Under the pieces are notes generated by a model. That model did no database searches. It saw nothing but the letters and a program-made list of their open reading frames with translations, and had not been told where the DNA came from. Positions 1 through 8,626 of a stretch of 64,000 nucleotides of DNA are shown piece by piece; within the stretch, counting starts at the first letter, position 1, and the number at the start of each line of letters is the position of its first letter. Both the position numbers and the translations under genes were made by a program. Origin of the DNA: DATKXU01 sp035528905. Its GTDB lineage: Bacteria; Armatimonadota; UBA5829; DTJY01. The stretch covers positions 1 to 64,000 of the forward strand of contig DATKXU010000103.1 of the NCBI GenBank assembly GCA_035528905.1, written 5' to 3'.

Positions 1-64
1 GTACCAAGGCAGGAACCCATTGAGCACTCCTTTCCTAGAAACCCAAGCCCGCACTGCAGGCTAT

Positions 65-1603
65 CTACACAGCCTTACTGCACTGCGGACACAGCTTTCG
101 CACCACCTTCCCGGGGATGCTCAGCATCACTTCCAGCTCCCTGCGGCTGAAGAATCCCGAAGCGAGAAGGAGCAGAGCGAAAGCAGGCAGCACTAACGAC
201 TTCAACGAAAAGCTTGCTATGGAGGTTACCGGGATGCCGCGAAAAACAAAGCAGAGCAACGCGCCCGCTACCAACGTCTTAGCCAGATTCGCATACTGAT
301 AGGGCACAGGATAGAAGCGGTTGACGAGCGAAAAGCTGAAAACCGTCTGCAGAGAGAACGCAGCCAGGGTAGCCGCGATGGCTCCGCCTATGCCGAACCG
401 CGGGATTAAGATAAAGTTCAAAGATAAATTGACTACCGCAGCGCAGCCCATAATCAAGCTCAGCCACTTCCCGCGGTTCAGCCTGATAAACAGCGGTATC
501 GTATAGAACTGCGCTCCGAAGAACACATAGGATATAGCAACGTAGGGCACAATCCAGCCTGCATTCCAATACTCCGGCCTAGCTATCAGATGCAGTATCT
601 CGCGCGCAAACACAGATACCATCATGCCCCCGGTAACCAATACTAAGACGAGGTACTTTAGCACGCTGGCGCACAGCCTTGGCGTCTTCCTATCCCCACC
701 ACTTGCGTAGAAAAGGGGGCCCCATGCCAATTGGAAAGCGTTGATGAGTATTATGATCCCAAGCATTCCGACCTTGTAGCCCACGGCGTACAACCCAGTG
801 CTCGAAAGTCCGCAGGAATGGTTTAAGAAGTACCTATCCGATACATTCAACACCCATGGCGCGACGGACGCCGGAATCAGCGGGAGAGACAGCGCCAGGA
901 CATGCCTTAATATGCCGTAGGAAAACCTCGGTACCAGCTCAGACCTGATCAGGAAGAAGCCCAGCGCCAGGCCCCCCCCGGAAGCTAGCACCGATGCCAG
1001 TTGTGCGCCCAGAACCCCGAGACTTCGCATCCACACAAAGTAGACATTCAGCGCCACCATCATCGCCAGATGGGATATGGTAACAACGGCGAACTTGCCA
1101 GGCCACTGCTTTGCCCTCAAACAAAGCAAGGCGATCTGCTGAACTAGCAGCGCACCACTTGAGGACGCAGCCAGTAGCACGAGGAGCGCGTACCGTCCAT
1201 CTTTGAACAGCAGCGCCGCTAACGGCTTTGAAAAGACATACGAAAGCACTACGAGGAGCAAGACCATGGCGCCCATGAATATCGCTATTGAGGTCGTCAA
1301 CAGCCTTCGCTCCTCGTCATCCCTGCAGTCATTGATGTAAACCTTCATGAGCACCGCCCCGACGCCGAGCAGCAGGAAGCTGAAGAGCATCGAGGATAAA
1401 ACGTTAAGTACCTCCAACATGCCGTATTCTGCGCGGCTAAAACGATGGAGGAACACGGGGGTCAAGATCAGGGTTGCGATGCTGGACCCAACCAGCCCCA
1501 GCCCATAGATGGCCGAATGCCCTACCAGCCTCCGAAGCTGACCAAGCATAGACAATCTTTCGACTTCCTCAATGGCCGTAACGGTACTTTGCTCTGTGCT
1601 CAT
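65..1603 (-). CDS. Wzx-type polysaccharide flippase
   Basis: Probable flippase of the MOP/MATE superfamily that would move lipid-linked oligosaccharide units across the inner membrane. The 512-residue chain is nearly all hydrophobic, with roughly a dozen helices beginning near residue 30 and short basic loops, the size and layout usual for Wzx proteins. Its ATG overlaps the stop codon of the EpsI gene as ATGA, so translation is probably coupled and it belongs to the exosortase/exopolysaccharide operon. Membership of the family rests on hydrophobic layout and context rather than on a catalytic motif, so the exact substrate is unknown. The 64 bases downstream of its stop hold nothing recognisable. 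Confidence 0.85.
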   Translation of the reverse strand: MSTEQSTVTAIEEVERLSMLGQLRRLVGHSAIYGLGLVGSSIATLILTPVFLHRFSRAEYGMLEVLNVLSSMLFSFLLLGVGAVLMKVYINDCRDDEERRLLTTSIAIFMGAMVLLLVVLSYVFSKPLAALLFKDGRYALLVLLAASSSGALLVQQIALLCLRAKQWPGKFAVVTISHLAMMVALNVYFVWMRSLGVLGAQLASVLASGGGLALGFFLIRSELVPRFSYGILRHVLALSLPLIPASVAPWVLNVSDRYFLNHSCGLSSTGLYAVGYKVGMLGIIILINAFQLAWGPLFYASGGDRKTPRLCASVLKYLVLVLVTGGMMVSVFAREILHLIARPEYWNAGWIVPYVAISYVFFGAQFYTIPLFIRLNRGKWLSLIMGCAAVVNLSLNFILIPRFGIGGAIAATLAAFSLQTVFSFSLVNRFYPVPYQYANLAKTLVAGALLCFVFRGIPVTSIASFSLKSLVLPAFALLLLASGFFSRRELEVMLSIPGKVVRKLCPQCSKAV

Positions 1604-2259
1604 GACGTCCCCGCGGTGAACTCCTCCCTCAGGAACGGCACGACCATCTCCGCGAAGCCGACAAGCTCGTCAATGGCCTCTTTGCTGGCCTCTTCGTCGG
1701 GGCCAACTACGTCGGTTGACAGCCTCACCATCGCAGAAGGCTCGATCTTCCGCCGCAGCAACCTATTCAAGAAGATCTTCGTCTTGTAGCTTCCAAGAAA
1801 CGTAGACGTAGTTCCCTTGGAAGCGAACCAGAACACGAAGGCTCGCTTGCCGCCATAGCGTTCCATTATCAGGCTAACCGCAACAAACGAAGTACCATCG
1901 GCGTTCCGGATACGCACATGGCCGCTTGAGAGCCTCTGTAATCCCTGCCCTTCGAGGCAGAACTCGGGCTGGTGGAAGTCTCCTAAGTCCGTACCATAGA
2001 CGACGGCCAGCTCGACAGGCCCATATCCGTCCTCGTGCCCATAGTACCGGAGCAGGAGACTGCATGTGGGGAGCGCTTCTTGCGTCGCCGGAGGAAACTC
2101 GCCATTGCTGCCATACCAGCCTGCGAACTCCAGCGGAATCTTCTCGAATTCCGTCTTTGGCGGCCCACCGGCCACCGCGGACTTCGGAAGCCTTGCACCA
2201 GCGATAGCCAGCCCGAATAGCACTATGAGGACATAAGCATGGAGTTGAATTTTAGACAT
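1600..2259 (-). CDS. epsI: Exosortase-associated EpsI family protein
   Basis: EpsI-domain protein, 219 residues, encoded directly after an exosortase as is usual for this family; its biochemical role is not settled but it accompanies exosortases in exopolysaccharide loci. An N-terminal membrane segment (about residues 7-22) leads into a periplasmic domain with the family motif HQPEFCL at residues 96-102, the Cys being the conserved one. An in-frame extension upstream would run into the exosortase gene; I chose the ATG at 2259, which leaves a 37-base overlap with the exosortase. The 3' end overlaps the flippase start as ATGA. In some systems EpsI is fused to the exosortase; here it is separate. 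Confidence 0.85.
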   Translation of the reverse strand: MSKIQLHAYVLIVLFGLAIAGARLPKSAVAGGPPKTEFEKIPLEFAGWYGSNGEFPPATQEALPTCSLLLRYYGHEDGYGPVELAVVYGTDLGDFHQPEFCLEGQGLQRLSSGHVRIRNADGTSFVAVSLIMERYGGKRAFVFWFASKGTTSTFLGSYKTKIFLNRLLRRKIEPSAMVRLSTDVVGPDEEASKEAIDELVGFAEMVVPFLREEFTAGTS

Positions 2260-3131
2260 TTGACCAACCTTGCGAGCAGCAAGAGCATCGTAAACGCCAG
2301 CACTATCTCGATGGGCCCCGCGATCTGATCGTGGAAGAACCGCATCGCGCCATCGCCCATAAACTCGCCTACTAAGGCTACCATGGCTATCCTGATCGAG
2401 TTCACACACACAGCCAACGGGATGGCAGCAAAGAGGAGAAACACTCGTCCCCAGCGCGGCCCCTCCGTAAGGAACAGGAACAACGCCAAAAGAGCGAGCA
2501 GCGTGATGGACATTCTGAACCCGCTGCAGGGACTACCGACCAATACAGTGACGTTCGGCAGGATGATGCTGGCACCTTCGTGGTAAGCATCGAAAGTGAG
2601 CGCGCGAAGAATCAAAGTCGCGCCAGCCGTGGACAGCATCTGTATCCGGAAGCTGATCATCGTGAGGAGAAACGTCGGCAGGACGCACATGAAATACAGA
2701 AAGCCGATCGGAAATGCCAACTCCCTGGTAATAGCCCAACCGAGAAGGACCAGACTAATCCCGGCGACCGCCAGCGGAACCGTCAAGCCGCACACGCTGG
2801 ACGCACTGGCCCAGGCCGCAACGATGGCGCCTATCAGCGCGAATGCGACTAGCACGAAGCCCGGTCCCCACGGCTGGACGACCATCTCACTCAGGCGTTT
2901 CCTCTTCAACCACACGACGAAACCAGAAATGGGAGGGATCAGGTAGCCGTGCGAATAGTAGCTGTCTTCCATCCTCCACATGCCGTGCCACCATCTGAAA
3001 ATCGGCATGTACAGCCAGATCAGAAGGCCAATGCCTATCGCTATTGGGATATACGCAGGCCATCTGATATCACGAAAGGTCAGCTCTTTGCACGCGACTG
3101 CAGATTGCTGAGCGTCGCTTACACTTTCCAT
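2223..3131 (-). CDS. Exosortase (PEP-CTERM sorting transpeptidase)
   Basis: Integral membrane cysteine transpeptidase expected to cleave PEP-CTERM tails and attach the protein to a surface partner. About eight hydrophobic helices are visible. The catalytic residues expected for the family are present: Cys202 and Arg206 in PCSGFR, Arg247 in NSIRI and His267 in the following helix region. Start chosen at 3131, where GGAG lies ten bases upstream; an ATG 21 bases further upstream (3152) is possible but has no clear ribosome site. A likely substrate, a PEP-CTERM protein, is encoded divergently at 8627-9433. I cannot assign an Xrt subtype from sequence alone. Confidence 0.92.
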   Translation of the reverse strand: MESVSDAQQSAVACKELTFRDIRWPAYIPIAIGIGLLIWLYMPIFRWWHGMWRMEDSYYSHGYLIPPISGFVVWLKRKRLSEMVVQPWGPGFVLVAFALIGAIVAAWASASSVCGLTVPLAVAGISLVLLGWAITRELAFPIGFLYFMCVLPTFLLTMISFRIQMLSTAGATLILRALTFDAYHEGASIILPNVTVLVGSPCSGFRMSITLLALLALFLFLTEGPRWGRVFLLFAAIPLAVCVNSIRIAMVALVGEFMGDGAMRFFHDQIAGPIEIVLAFTMLLLLARLVKCLKFNSMLMSS

Positions 3132-3157
3132 ACGGGATTTGCTCCAATTCATTATTC

Positions 3158-3176
3158 TGGCGGCTCAACGCCGCCA
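3158..3176. other. Short GC-rich hairpin between sugar transferase and exosortase
   Basis: A perfect 7-bp inverted repeat, TGGCGGC with loop TCAAC and arm GCCGCCA, sits in the gap between the sugar transferase stop and the exosortase start. No T-run follows on either strand, so it is not a typical intrinsic terminator; it may affect mRNA stability or partial termination within the operon. Confidence 0.35.
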
Positions 3177-3226
3177 CCACCCAGCATGCATGGCCGAAGC
3201 CAGGACGCATTCCGACAGCCCGCTCC

Positions 3227-3934
3227 TCACCAAGCTCCTGTGCCCCTAAGGACCGCAGGTATCGTCCTAAACAGTATCTTGAAATCAAGCCACAAGGACT
3301 GATTGCGAATGTACTCCAGGTCCAGCTCGACCCACCTCTCGAATCCAATATTGCTTCTGCCCTGTGTTTGCCACAGGCACGTAAGGCCTGGCTTCACAGT
3401 CAGCCGTCCGAGCTGATAGGGGTTGTACTTCTCCACTTCGCGCGGAAGAGGCGGCCTGGGACCAACCAAGCTCATCTCTCCCCTAAGCACATTCATGATC
3501 TGGGGCAGTTCATCTAGGCTGCTTCTTCGAAGCAGTCCTCCGGCTCTTGTGATTCGGGGGTCTCTTTTGATCTTGAATACGGGGCCGCCTGCCTCGTTCA
3601 GGGAACCCAGCGTTTCAACTATGTCATCCGCACCCTTCAACATCGAGCGGAACTTATACAGGGTAAATCGCTTGCCGCCCCTGCCGACGCGGGCCTGCCT
3701 GAATAGTACAGGCCCTTCCGAGTCCAGCTTGATCACGATGCCGATCAGCAAACCGAGCGGCAGGACAATGGACAGCGCCGCCACTGACAACAGTAGGTCA
3801 ATCGCACGTTTGACGGCCAACTGCCATCGGGAGAGTCTAGGCGATATCTGCCACGAGGTCTCGTTATGTGTCTCCGGGCCTCCCGTCCCCACATCCTCCA
3901 ATGTCGAACCTCTCTGTCCAGCTCCTGCAACCAT
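3227..3934 (-). CDS. Undecaprenyl-phosphate sugar-1-phosphate transferase (WcaJ/EpsL-type)
   Basis: Initiating glycosyltransferase of exopolysaccharide synthesis, moving a hexose-1-phosphate from a nucleotide sugar to undecaprenyl phosphate. The 235-residue protein has one hydrophobic segment (about residues 45-67) followed by the bacterial sugar transferase domain with the family blocks LYKFRSM, SLDELPQ and SLVGPRP. It lacks the long multi-helix N-terminus of WcaJ, so it resembles the short EpsL/PglC-type enzymes. The first 40 residues are poorly conserved-looking and no strong ribosome site precedes the chosen ATG. The gene follows the Wzc-like gene by 14 bases. Confidence 0.9.
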   Translation of the reverse strand: MVAGAGQRGSTLEDVGTGGPETHNETSWQISPRLSRWQLAVKRAIDLLLSVAALSIVLPLGLLIGIVIKLDSEGPVLFRQARVGRGGKRFTLYKFRSMLKGADDIVETLGSLNEAGGPVFKIKRDPRITRAGGLLRRSSLDELPQIMNVLRGEMSLVGPRPPLPREVEKYNPYQLGRLTVKPGLTCLWQTQGRSNIGFERWVELDLEYIRNQSLWLDFKILFRTIPAVLRGTGAW

Positions 3935-3948
3935 CTACGAATGCCGGC

Positions 3949-6093
3949 TTACGAGTCGGTGGTACCGGCTTCATCCACTTCTTCGGAGGTTTCCTCTGGT
4001 ATAGCCCCGATAGCCCGGCCAGACAAAGCAGCAGGGCCTTTGCCGTCCCTCATCAATTCTTCATACGCGCTCCTGAAGTGGTAATACCCATGGCTATCCT
4101 CCGGTCTGACCATATTCAGGACGGCCCCTATCATGTTAGCTTTCACCTGTTCGAGCCTGCTGCGGAACTCCTCCTCAGCGCCTCTTGGAACGGTTCCGGC
4201 GGAGTGAACGATGACCACGTTCTTCACCAGCGCAGCGAGCAGGGTGCTGTCCGCAAACGTAATCCCGGCCGGACTGTCAAAGATCACGAAATCCGCCAGA
4301 TCGTTTACCGCACTTACGAACCTGGCCATCTCCGGTGACCGGAACAGCCTCACAGGATTTGCAGGCAGCGGACCCGACGGCAGCAGCAGCAGATCGGAAA
4401 CCGACGTCGGCTGAAGCGCATCCTCCAGCGGCAATTGGCCCGCCAGGACGTTGCTCAGCCCTTTGTCATTCTCGACGCCGAAAATGATATGCTGCGACGG
4501 CTGTCGCAGATCGCTATCTACCAGTATCACTCTGGCCCCATCCCTTGCCAGTGTGATCGCAAGGTTCGCGGCAGTGGTAGATCTGCCGACGTCGGGCTCG
4601 GCGCTGGCAACCAAGATGGTACCGGCGTCGAGATCAGGATGCGCGATCAGCAGATTGGTGGAGAGCATTTGGTAGGATGAGCCCATCGCCGGGAGATCCC
4701 TGCCTCTCGCAAGCGAGTGGGTTCTGGCTATCGGCACAACCGCAAAGACGGGCAGCTTCAGCAGCTCCTCGGCCTCGGCGGGGGTCTTTACGGTGTTGTC
4801 CAGGTAATTCAGCAGCAAGGCCACACCCGTGCAAAATACCAGGCTCAATACGAGGGCCATGCCGAGTTTCATTCGCCTTCTCGTGTCGGCAGGCCGCGTC
4901 TTTGCGGTATCCACTATGTGAACGGAACTTAAGTTCTCGGCCTCCTTCTCTCTGATCATCGCCTCATCATACTTCTGCCGCAGCAAACCGTAGGTATTCT
5001 TCGCACTCTCCTCCTCGAGAGTCAACTGCGCTACACGCATTTCCTTGTATGGAAGTGATTCAAGCTCGGGCTTAAGCGAGTCAACTATCTGCTGCGCAGC
5101 AATGCGAGCAGCATTCACCCCAGAATACTCCGAAAGACCGATCACGTAGCTCTGCATCAAGCTATCGCGGACGGGGTCAACTGACTTTACCGTGCTTGCC
5201 AGAATCGTTTCGTCCGCCTCTTTCAGCTTCGTCTCGGTCTGCGCGATCTGCTTTTCCAGGACCTGGACTTCCGGATGCATACGAGTACGGTGCCGGAGCA
5301 TCCCTTGCAGTTCCGTCTGCTGCCTCACTAGGTCCATCTCCAGCGACTGCCTCACCGGGTTGGTGCTTATCGCGGTAGACGCGGTGCGGGTCTCAGGGAA
5401 CTTATCCAACTCCGGCTTCAGCCCCGCCAGCCTGGCTTGCGCCTGACCAGTAGCTACTTCGTATTGGGCAAGACTAGCTTGCATCTGCGACAGCCGCCCA
5501 AGGAGTACGTCAGTCTGGTGAGTAATCATAACTGCGCCACTCTCTTCCTTGAATTTGCGCAGATCATCCCGTATCTTGTCCAACCGGGCTTCCGCCTTTG
5601 GGACCTCGCTCTTGATAAACTCCCTGGATCGCGCGGCGCCACCGTAGTTTAGCTCGTTGTAGAACCGAATGAACTCTGTTGCTACGACATCCGCCGTCGC
5701 TTGCGCTTCGCTCTCTAAGTTGGATTGAACCTTGATAACCAGTATTGAGCTATCAAGCAGAGGTGTGGCTTCCAGGGTTCCAAGGACTGTTGCAGGGTCG
5801 GAACTCAGGTCCTCCCGATCCAATGTCTCCGCTGCACGCTCCATCACCGTCCGGCTCTTGATTAACTGGGACAAGTTTGCAAGCCGCAGCTTCGGATCAT
5901 ACTGATAGAGGGGCCCACCGAAGATGCTGATCTTCTCATCACCCGGAGACTTCTCCATGACGGTCGTATAAGCTTCCCAGGTTTGGCCGCTTCTGTACGA
6001 CGCCCCCCACACAATGATCAAACAGATGGCTGTACCAATGATGATCAGCCATTTACGCCTGCGTAGTATCCGGTAGTATCGCCAGAGTTCCAT
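3949..6093 (-). CDS. Wzc-like chain-length regulator/BY-kinase with altered P-loop
   Basis: Polysaccharide co-polymerase fused to a cytoplasmic P-loop domain, expected to control polymer length and export with the Wza-like protein. Order: membrane helix at about residues 15-33 with a Wzz domain, a long coiled-coil-rich periplasmic part, a second helix near 410-428, then the ATPase domain. The P-loop reads EPDVGRSTT with Arg504 (codon AGA) where bacterial tyrosine kinases have Lys. Walker A' (VILVDSD, Asp526) and Walker B (FVIFDS, Asp606) are intact. Only three tyrosines follow near residue 670 and the tail is acidic without a Tyr cluster, so kinase activity is doubtful. AAAGGAGG precedes the ATG. 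Confidence 0.9.
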   Translation of the reverse strand: MELWRYYRILRRRKWLIIIGTAICLIIVWGASYRSGQTWEAYTTVMEKSPGDEKISIFGGPLYQYDPKLRLANLSQLIKSRTVMERAAETLDREDLSSDPATVLGTLEATPLLDSSILVIKVQSNLESEAQATADVVATEFIRFYNELNYGGAARSREFIKSEVPKAEARLDKIRDDLRKFKEESGAVMITHQTDVLLGRLSQMQASLAQYEVATGQAQARLAGLKPELDKFPETRTASTAISTNPVRQSLEMDLVRQQTELQGMLRHRTRMHPEVQVLEKQIAQTETKLKEADETILASTVKSVDPVRDSLMQSYVIGLSEYSGVNAARIAAQQIVDSLKPELESLPYKEMRVAQLTLEEESAKNTYGLLRQKYDEAMIREKEAENLSSVHIVDTAKTRPADTRRRMKLGMALVLSLVFCTGVALLLNYLDNTVKTPAEAEELLKLPVFAVVPIARTHSLARGRDLPAMGSSYQMLSTNLLIAHPDLDAGTILVASAEPDVGRSTTAANLAITLARDGARVILVDSDLRQPSQHIIFGVENDKGLSNVLAGQLPLEDALQPTSVSDLLLLPSGPLPANPVRLFRSPEMARFVSAVNDLADFVIFDSPAGITFADSTLLAALVKNVVIVHSAGTVPRGAEEEFRSRLEQVKANMIGAVLNMVRPEDSHGYYHFRSAYEELMRDGKGPAALSGRAIGAIPEETSEEVDEAGTTDS

Positions 6094-6119
6094 TCAGGTA
6101 CGGCCTCCTTTCTGCCCTG

Positions 6120-7082
6120 CTACATTCCCCAAGTACGAAGCAGATAGCTTGAGTTAACGATCGCCGAGATCACGCTTGCTATCCTATTCCAGTCCGGTCT
6201 GGACGTCTCGGGTACGAAAATCACGTCGCCCTGCTGCAGCTTGATATTCTGCGCCAGGTTGGCCGACTTGATCATCTTGGAGATATCAACCTTGATCCGC
6301 TGCGGGTTCTTCGGGTCACCGCGTACGACGCAGGTTCCCTTCAGGCTACCGCGCTGAGTGGGGCCGCCAGCGGTAGACATGGCATCCATCACGTTGAGGT
6401 TTTCCTTCAGGCGATACCTGCCCGGCCGCAGCACCTCGCCGAGCACGTAGTACCAGTTCAGGGTATCTTCCGGTATGTAGATCGTATCGCCATCTTCCAA
6501 GCGGAGGTTCTTCGACATGTCGCCGCCGTAGAAGAGCGCTCGCAGGTCCAAAGGTACGGACTCGTTCGAAGCGTGAGTCAGCGTGGATCCCTCCAGATAT
6601 GCGATATCGGTGAAGCTTCCCGCCTGTGCGATCGCTTCCATGACTCGGTCGCCCCACTTCATCTCGTGTACTCCAGGGCGGCTCACCTGCCCGAGCACAT
6701 GGACTTTGGGCATGCGAAAGCGAAGCATGGCTATCTGTACCTTAGGCTCGACCAGATAGTCGGACAAGCCTTTTGCGATCCTATCAATCACATCCTGTTG
6801 GGTAAGGCCCTCCACGTATATCTGGCCTACCAGGGGAATGCTCGCATAACCCTTGGGATCCACGGTCAGTTCGGTGGCAAGATTCGGCTCGCCCCAGACG
6901 CTTATCCGCATTATATCTTCGGGCTGAAGCTTGTACTCCAGCGGGGGCGTTTGCGATCCAGCGGGCGCTGCACTGGGAGTCGCTGTTGGAGGCTGACTAG
7001 GTTGATCCTGCGCCACACTTCCCGCGAGACACATGGCAAACAGCGAGAGAGATGCAAGTATCGGAACACCAATTCTCCTCAT
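6120..7082 (-). CDS. Polysaccharide export protein (Wza-like, SLBB domains)
   Basis: Outer-membrane or periplasmic export channel protein. A signal peptide covers about residues 1-25 (cleavage likely after GSVA; no convincing lipobox), followed by a Pro-rich linker, the poly-export domain (EYKLQPEDIMRISVWG) and two SLBB-type segments (VHVLGQVSRPG and WYYVLGEVLRPG). At 320 residues it is slightly shorter than E. coli Wza. It lies 26 bases upstream of the Wzc-like gene and probably starts the operon; GGAGGTG lies eight bases before the ATG. Its presence is one of the arguments for a two-membrane cell. Confidence 0.92.
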   Translation of the reverse strand: MRRIGVPILASLSLFAMCLAGSVAQDQPSQPPTATPSAAPAGSQTPPLEYKLQPEDIMRISVWGEPNLATELTVDPKGYASIPLVGQIYVEGLTQQDVIDRIAKGLSDYLVEPKVQIAMLRFRMPKVHVLGQVSRPGVHEMKWGDRVMEAIAQAGSFTDIAYLEGSTLTHASNESVPLDLRALFYGGDMSKNLRLEDGDTIYIPEDTLNWYYVLGEVLRPGRYRLKENLNVMDAMSTAGGPTQRGSLKGTCVVRGDPKNPQRIKVDISKMIKSANLAQNIKLQQGDVIFVPETSRPDWNRIASVISAIVNSSYLLRTWGM

Positions 7083-7285
7083 GGTTCACACACCTCCGAG
7101 TCGGGGAGCAGCCATCTGAAGGCCGGAAGCCACGAAACCCAGAAACGCTCTTCGCCCGGACAGTCAGACGTGCAAGCTGAGACTCTTGCGGGCTTGCCCC
7201 CTAATTATTATGGCACATCTCAGCCCTTCCCAGAGAGGCCCAGAACCGCATGTTAGACACGCTCCAACTGATATACGTAACAGCC

Positions 7286-8245
7286 TCAGACATGGTTCCT
7301 GGTTGCTCTCGCACCGCCACCTCTGAACCGGATAGCCAGCTTCTGAAGGCCGTCATAGAAATCCACTTCAGGCGAAAACCCGAGGAGCCTGCGAGCCTTC
7401 TGTATGTCGGCTGACGAGTGCTTCACATCGCCGGGTCTCGGCGCAGACAGCATAGGTTTGACTGACTTACCTAGAATGCGGTTGAGATGGTCCACCAAAT
7501 CAAGCAGTGAAAAGCTCTCACCGCACGCGATGTTCAGTACTTCTCCAGCGACATCCGGCCGCTCGCACGCCAGAAGATTGGCGGTCACGTTGTTCTCGAC
7601 GTATGTAAAGTCCCTGGACTGCAGCCCATCACCGTAGATAGTCGGCCGACGACCTTCAGCCATCAAGATCAGAAACTTCGGAATGACCGCCGCGTATTGA
7701 GAGTTCGGATCCTGTCGCGGCCCGAAAACGTTAAAGTATCTTAGGACCACGGTCTCCAAGCCGTAGAGCTTGGTGAACATCTTGCAGTAGTACTCCCCTG
7801 CCAGCTTGGTCAGTGCATAGGGCGATAGAGGATCCGGCGGCATATCTTCCACCTTTGGCAGGCTGGGAGTATCGCCGTAGACAGACGAAGATGACGCATA
7901 GACAACCCTTTTGACGCCTGAGTCCCTGGCCGCTATCAGAACGTTCAGCGTACCGGTAATATTCGCCTCATTGGAGCCCAACGGATCATCCACAGACCGA
8001 GGCACAGAGGGAATAGCCGCCTGGTGAAGCACGAAATCCATTCCCTCAACCGCCTTGCGCACAGTATCCATGTCCACGATGCTTCCTTTGATCAACTCTA
8101 TCTTGTCCAGGCTATGCTCGATGTTCTCGATCCTGCCGGTGCAGAAGTTGTCGAGCACTCGAACCGTCTGCCGCAGCTCGACGAGGCGATCAACTATATG
8201 CGACCCAATAAAACCAGCTCCACCTGTCACCAGGTATGCAGCCAT
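7286..8245 (-). CDS. NAD-dependent sugar epimerase/dehydratase (UDP-glucose 4-epimerase-like)
   Basis: Extended short-chain dehydrogenase that would interconvert nucleotide sugars for surface polysaccharide. The Rossmann motif GGAGFIGSH lies within the first 20 residues, the catalytic YALTK (Tyr-x-x-x-Lys) follows in the middle, and the ending is typical of the WbpP/GalE group; 319 residues is normal. I start at the ATG just before the beta-strand AAYLVTGG because the upstream in-frame residues look like leader. A TTGACA/TAACAT promoter lies about 180 bases upstream. The exact substrate (UDP-Glc, UDP-GlcNAc or another) cannot be read from sequence. About 200 bases separate it from the Wza-like gene; I see no other feature there. 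Confidence 0.9.
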   Translation of the reverse strand: MAAYLVTGGAGFIGSHIVDRLVELRQTVRVLDNFCTGRIENIEHSLDKIELIKGSIVDMDTVRKAVEGMDFVLHQAAIPSVPRSVDDPLGSNEANITGTLNVLIAARDSGVKRVVYASSSSVYGDTPSLPKVEDMPPDPLSPYALTKLAGEYYCKMFTKLYGLETVVLRYFNVFGPRQDPNSQYAAVIPKFLILMAEGRRPTIYGDGLQSRDFTYVENNVTANLLACERPDVAGEVLNIACGESFSLLDLVDHLNRILGKSVKPMLSAPRPGDVKHSSADIQKARRLLGFSPEVDFYDGLQKLAIRFRGGGARATRNHV

Positions 8246-8387
8246 AGCTCCACGACCTCTACGATGCTTGTCTACTGGCGACCACCCTGTTATGCTGGAC
8301 AATCATCTTGCGAGCGGAACGCTGCGCCCTCCGCGGCGAATCGTCTCACGCACTCAGCCCCGATGATCCTAGTGGTCTTCCCCCAAT

Positions 8388-8407
8388 AGGCCGCGCGCCC
8401 GCGGCCT
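8388..8407. other. GC-rich leader hairpin upstream of epimerase
   Basis: Perfect 8-bp inverted repeat AGGCCGCG with loop CGCC and arm CGCGGCCT. It lies just inside the predicted transcript of the epimerase, near its 5' end, and is not followed by a T-run on either strand. It could stabilise the mRNA or be a protein-binding palindrome. Confidence 0.4.
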
Positions 8408-8421
8408 AAAGAATACACCTG

Positions 8422-8450
8422 ATGTTAGCACGCATGAACGCCCCTGTCAA
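8422..8450 (-). promoter_or_regulatory. Sigma-70-type promoter for epimerase
   Basis: On the minus strand TTGACA (8445-8450) is followed after 17 bases by TAACAT (8422-8427). Transcription would begin near 8415 and leave a leader of about 170 bases containing the GC-rich hairpin. The -35 box is a perfect match to consensus. Confidence 0.6.
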
Positions 8451-8520
8451 GGCTAAGACTCCCCACCATAGATACCTACTCGCAAAAAAGGGACCCTATC
8501 TTCCCACGATCAGGGCGCAT

Positions 8521-8536
8521 TGGCCCGATTCTTGCA
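8521..8536 (+). promoter_or_regulatory. Sigma-54 (RpoN) -24/-12 promoter of PEP-CTERM gene
   Basis: TGGCCCGATTCTTGCA matches the sigma-54 consensus TGGCACG-N4-TTGC at every fixed position but one, with correct GG-to-GC spacing. It lies about 90 bases upstream of the PEP-CTERM gene in a divergent intergenic region. PEP-CTERM genes in other bacteria are known to be controlled by the PrsK/PrsR system acting through RpoN, so the location fits. The rest of the 380-base gap holds the epimerase promoter and hairpin. Confidence 0.7.
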
Positions 8537-8626
8537 GTACACATTCTTGACGAGACTGCGAATTACTGTGGAACACAAGGCAACCTCTGTACGTGGCCCT
8601 TGATGTCGGAAAGTGTGAATGGAGAA

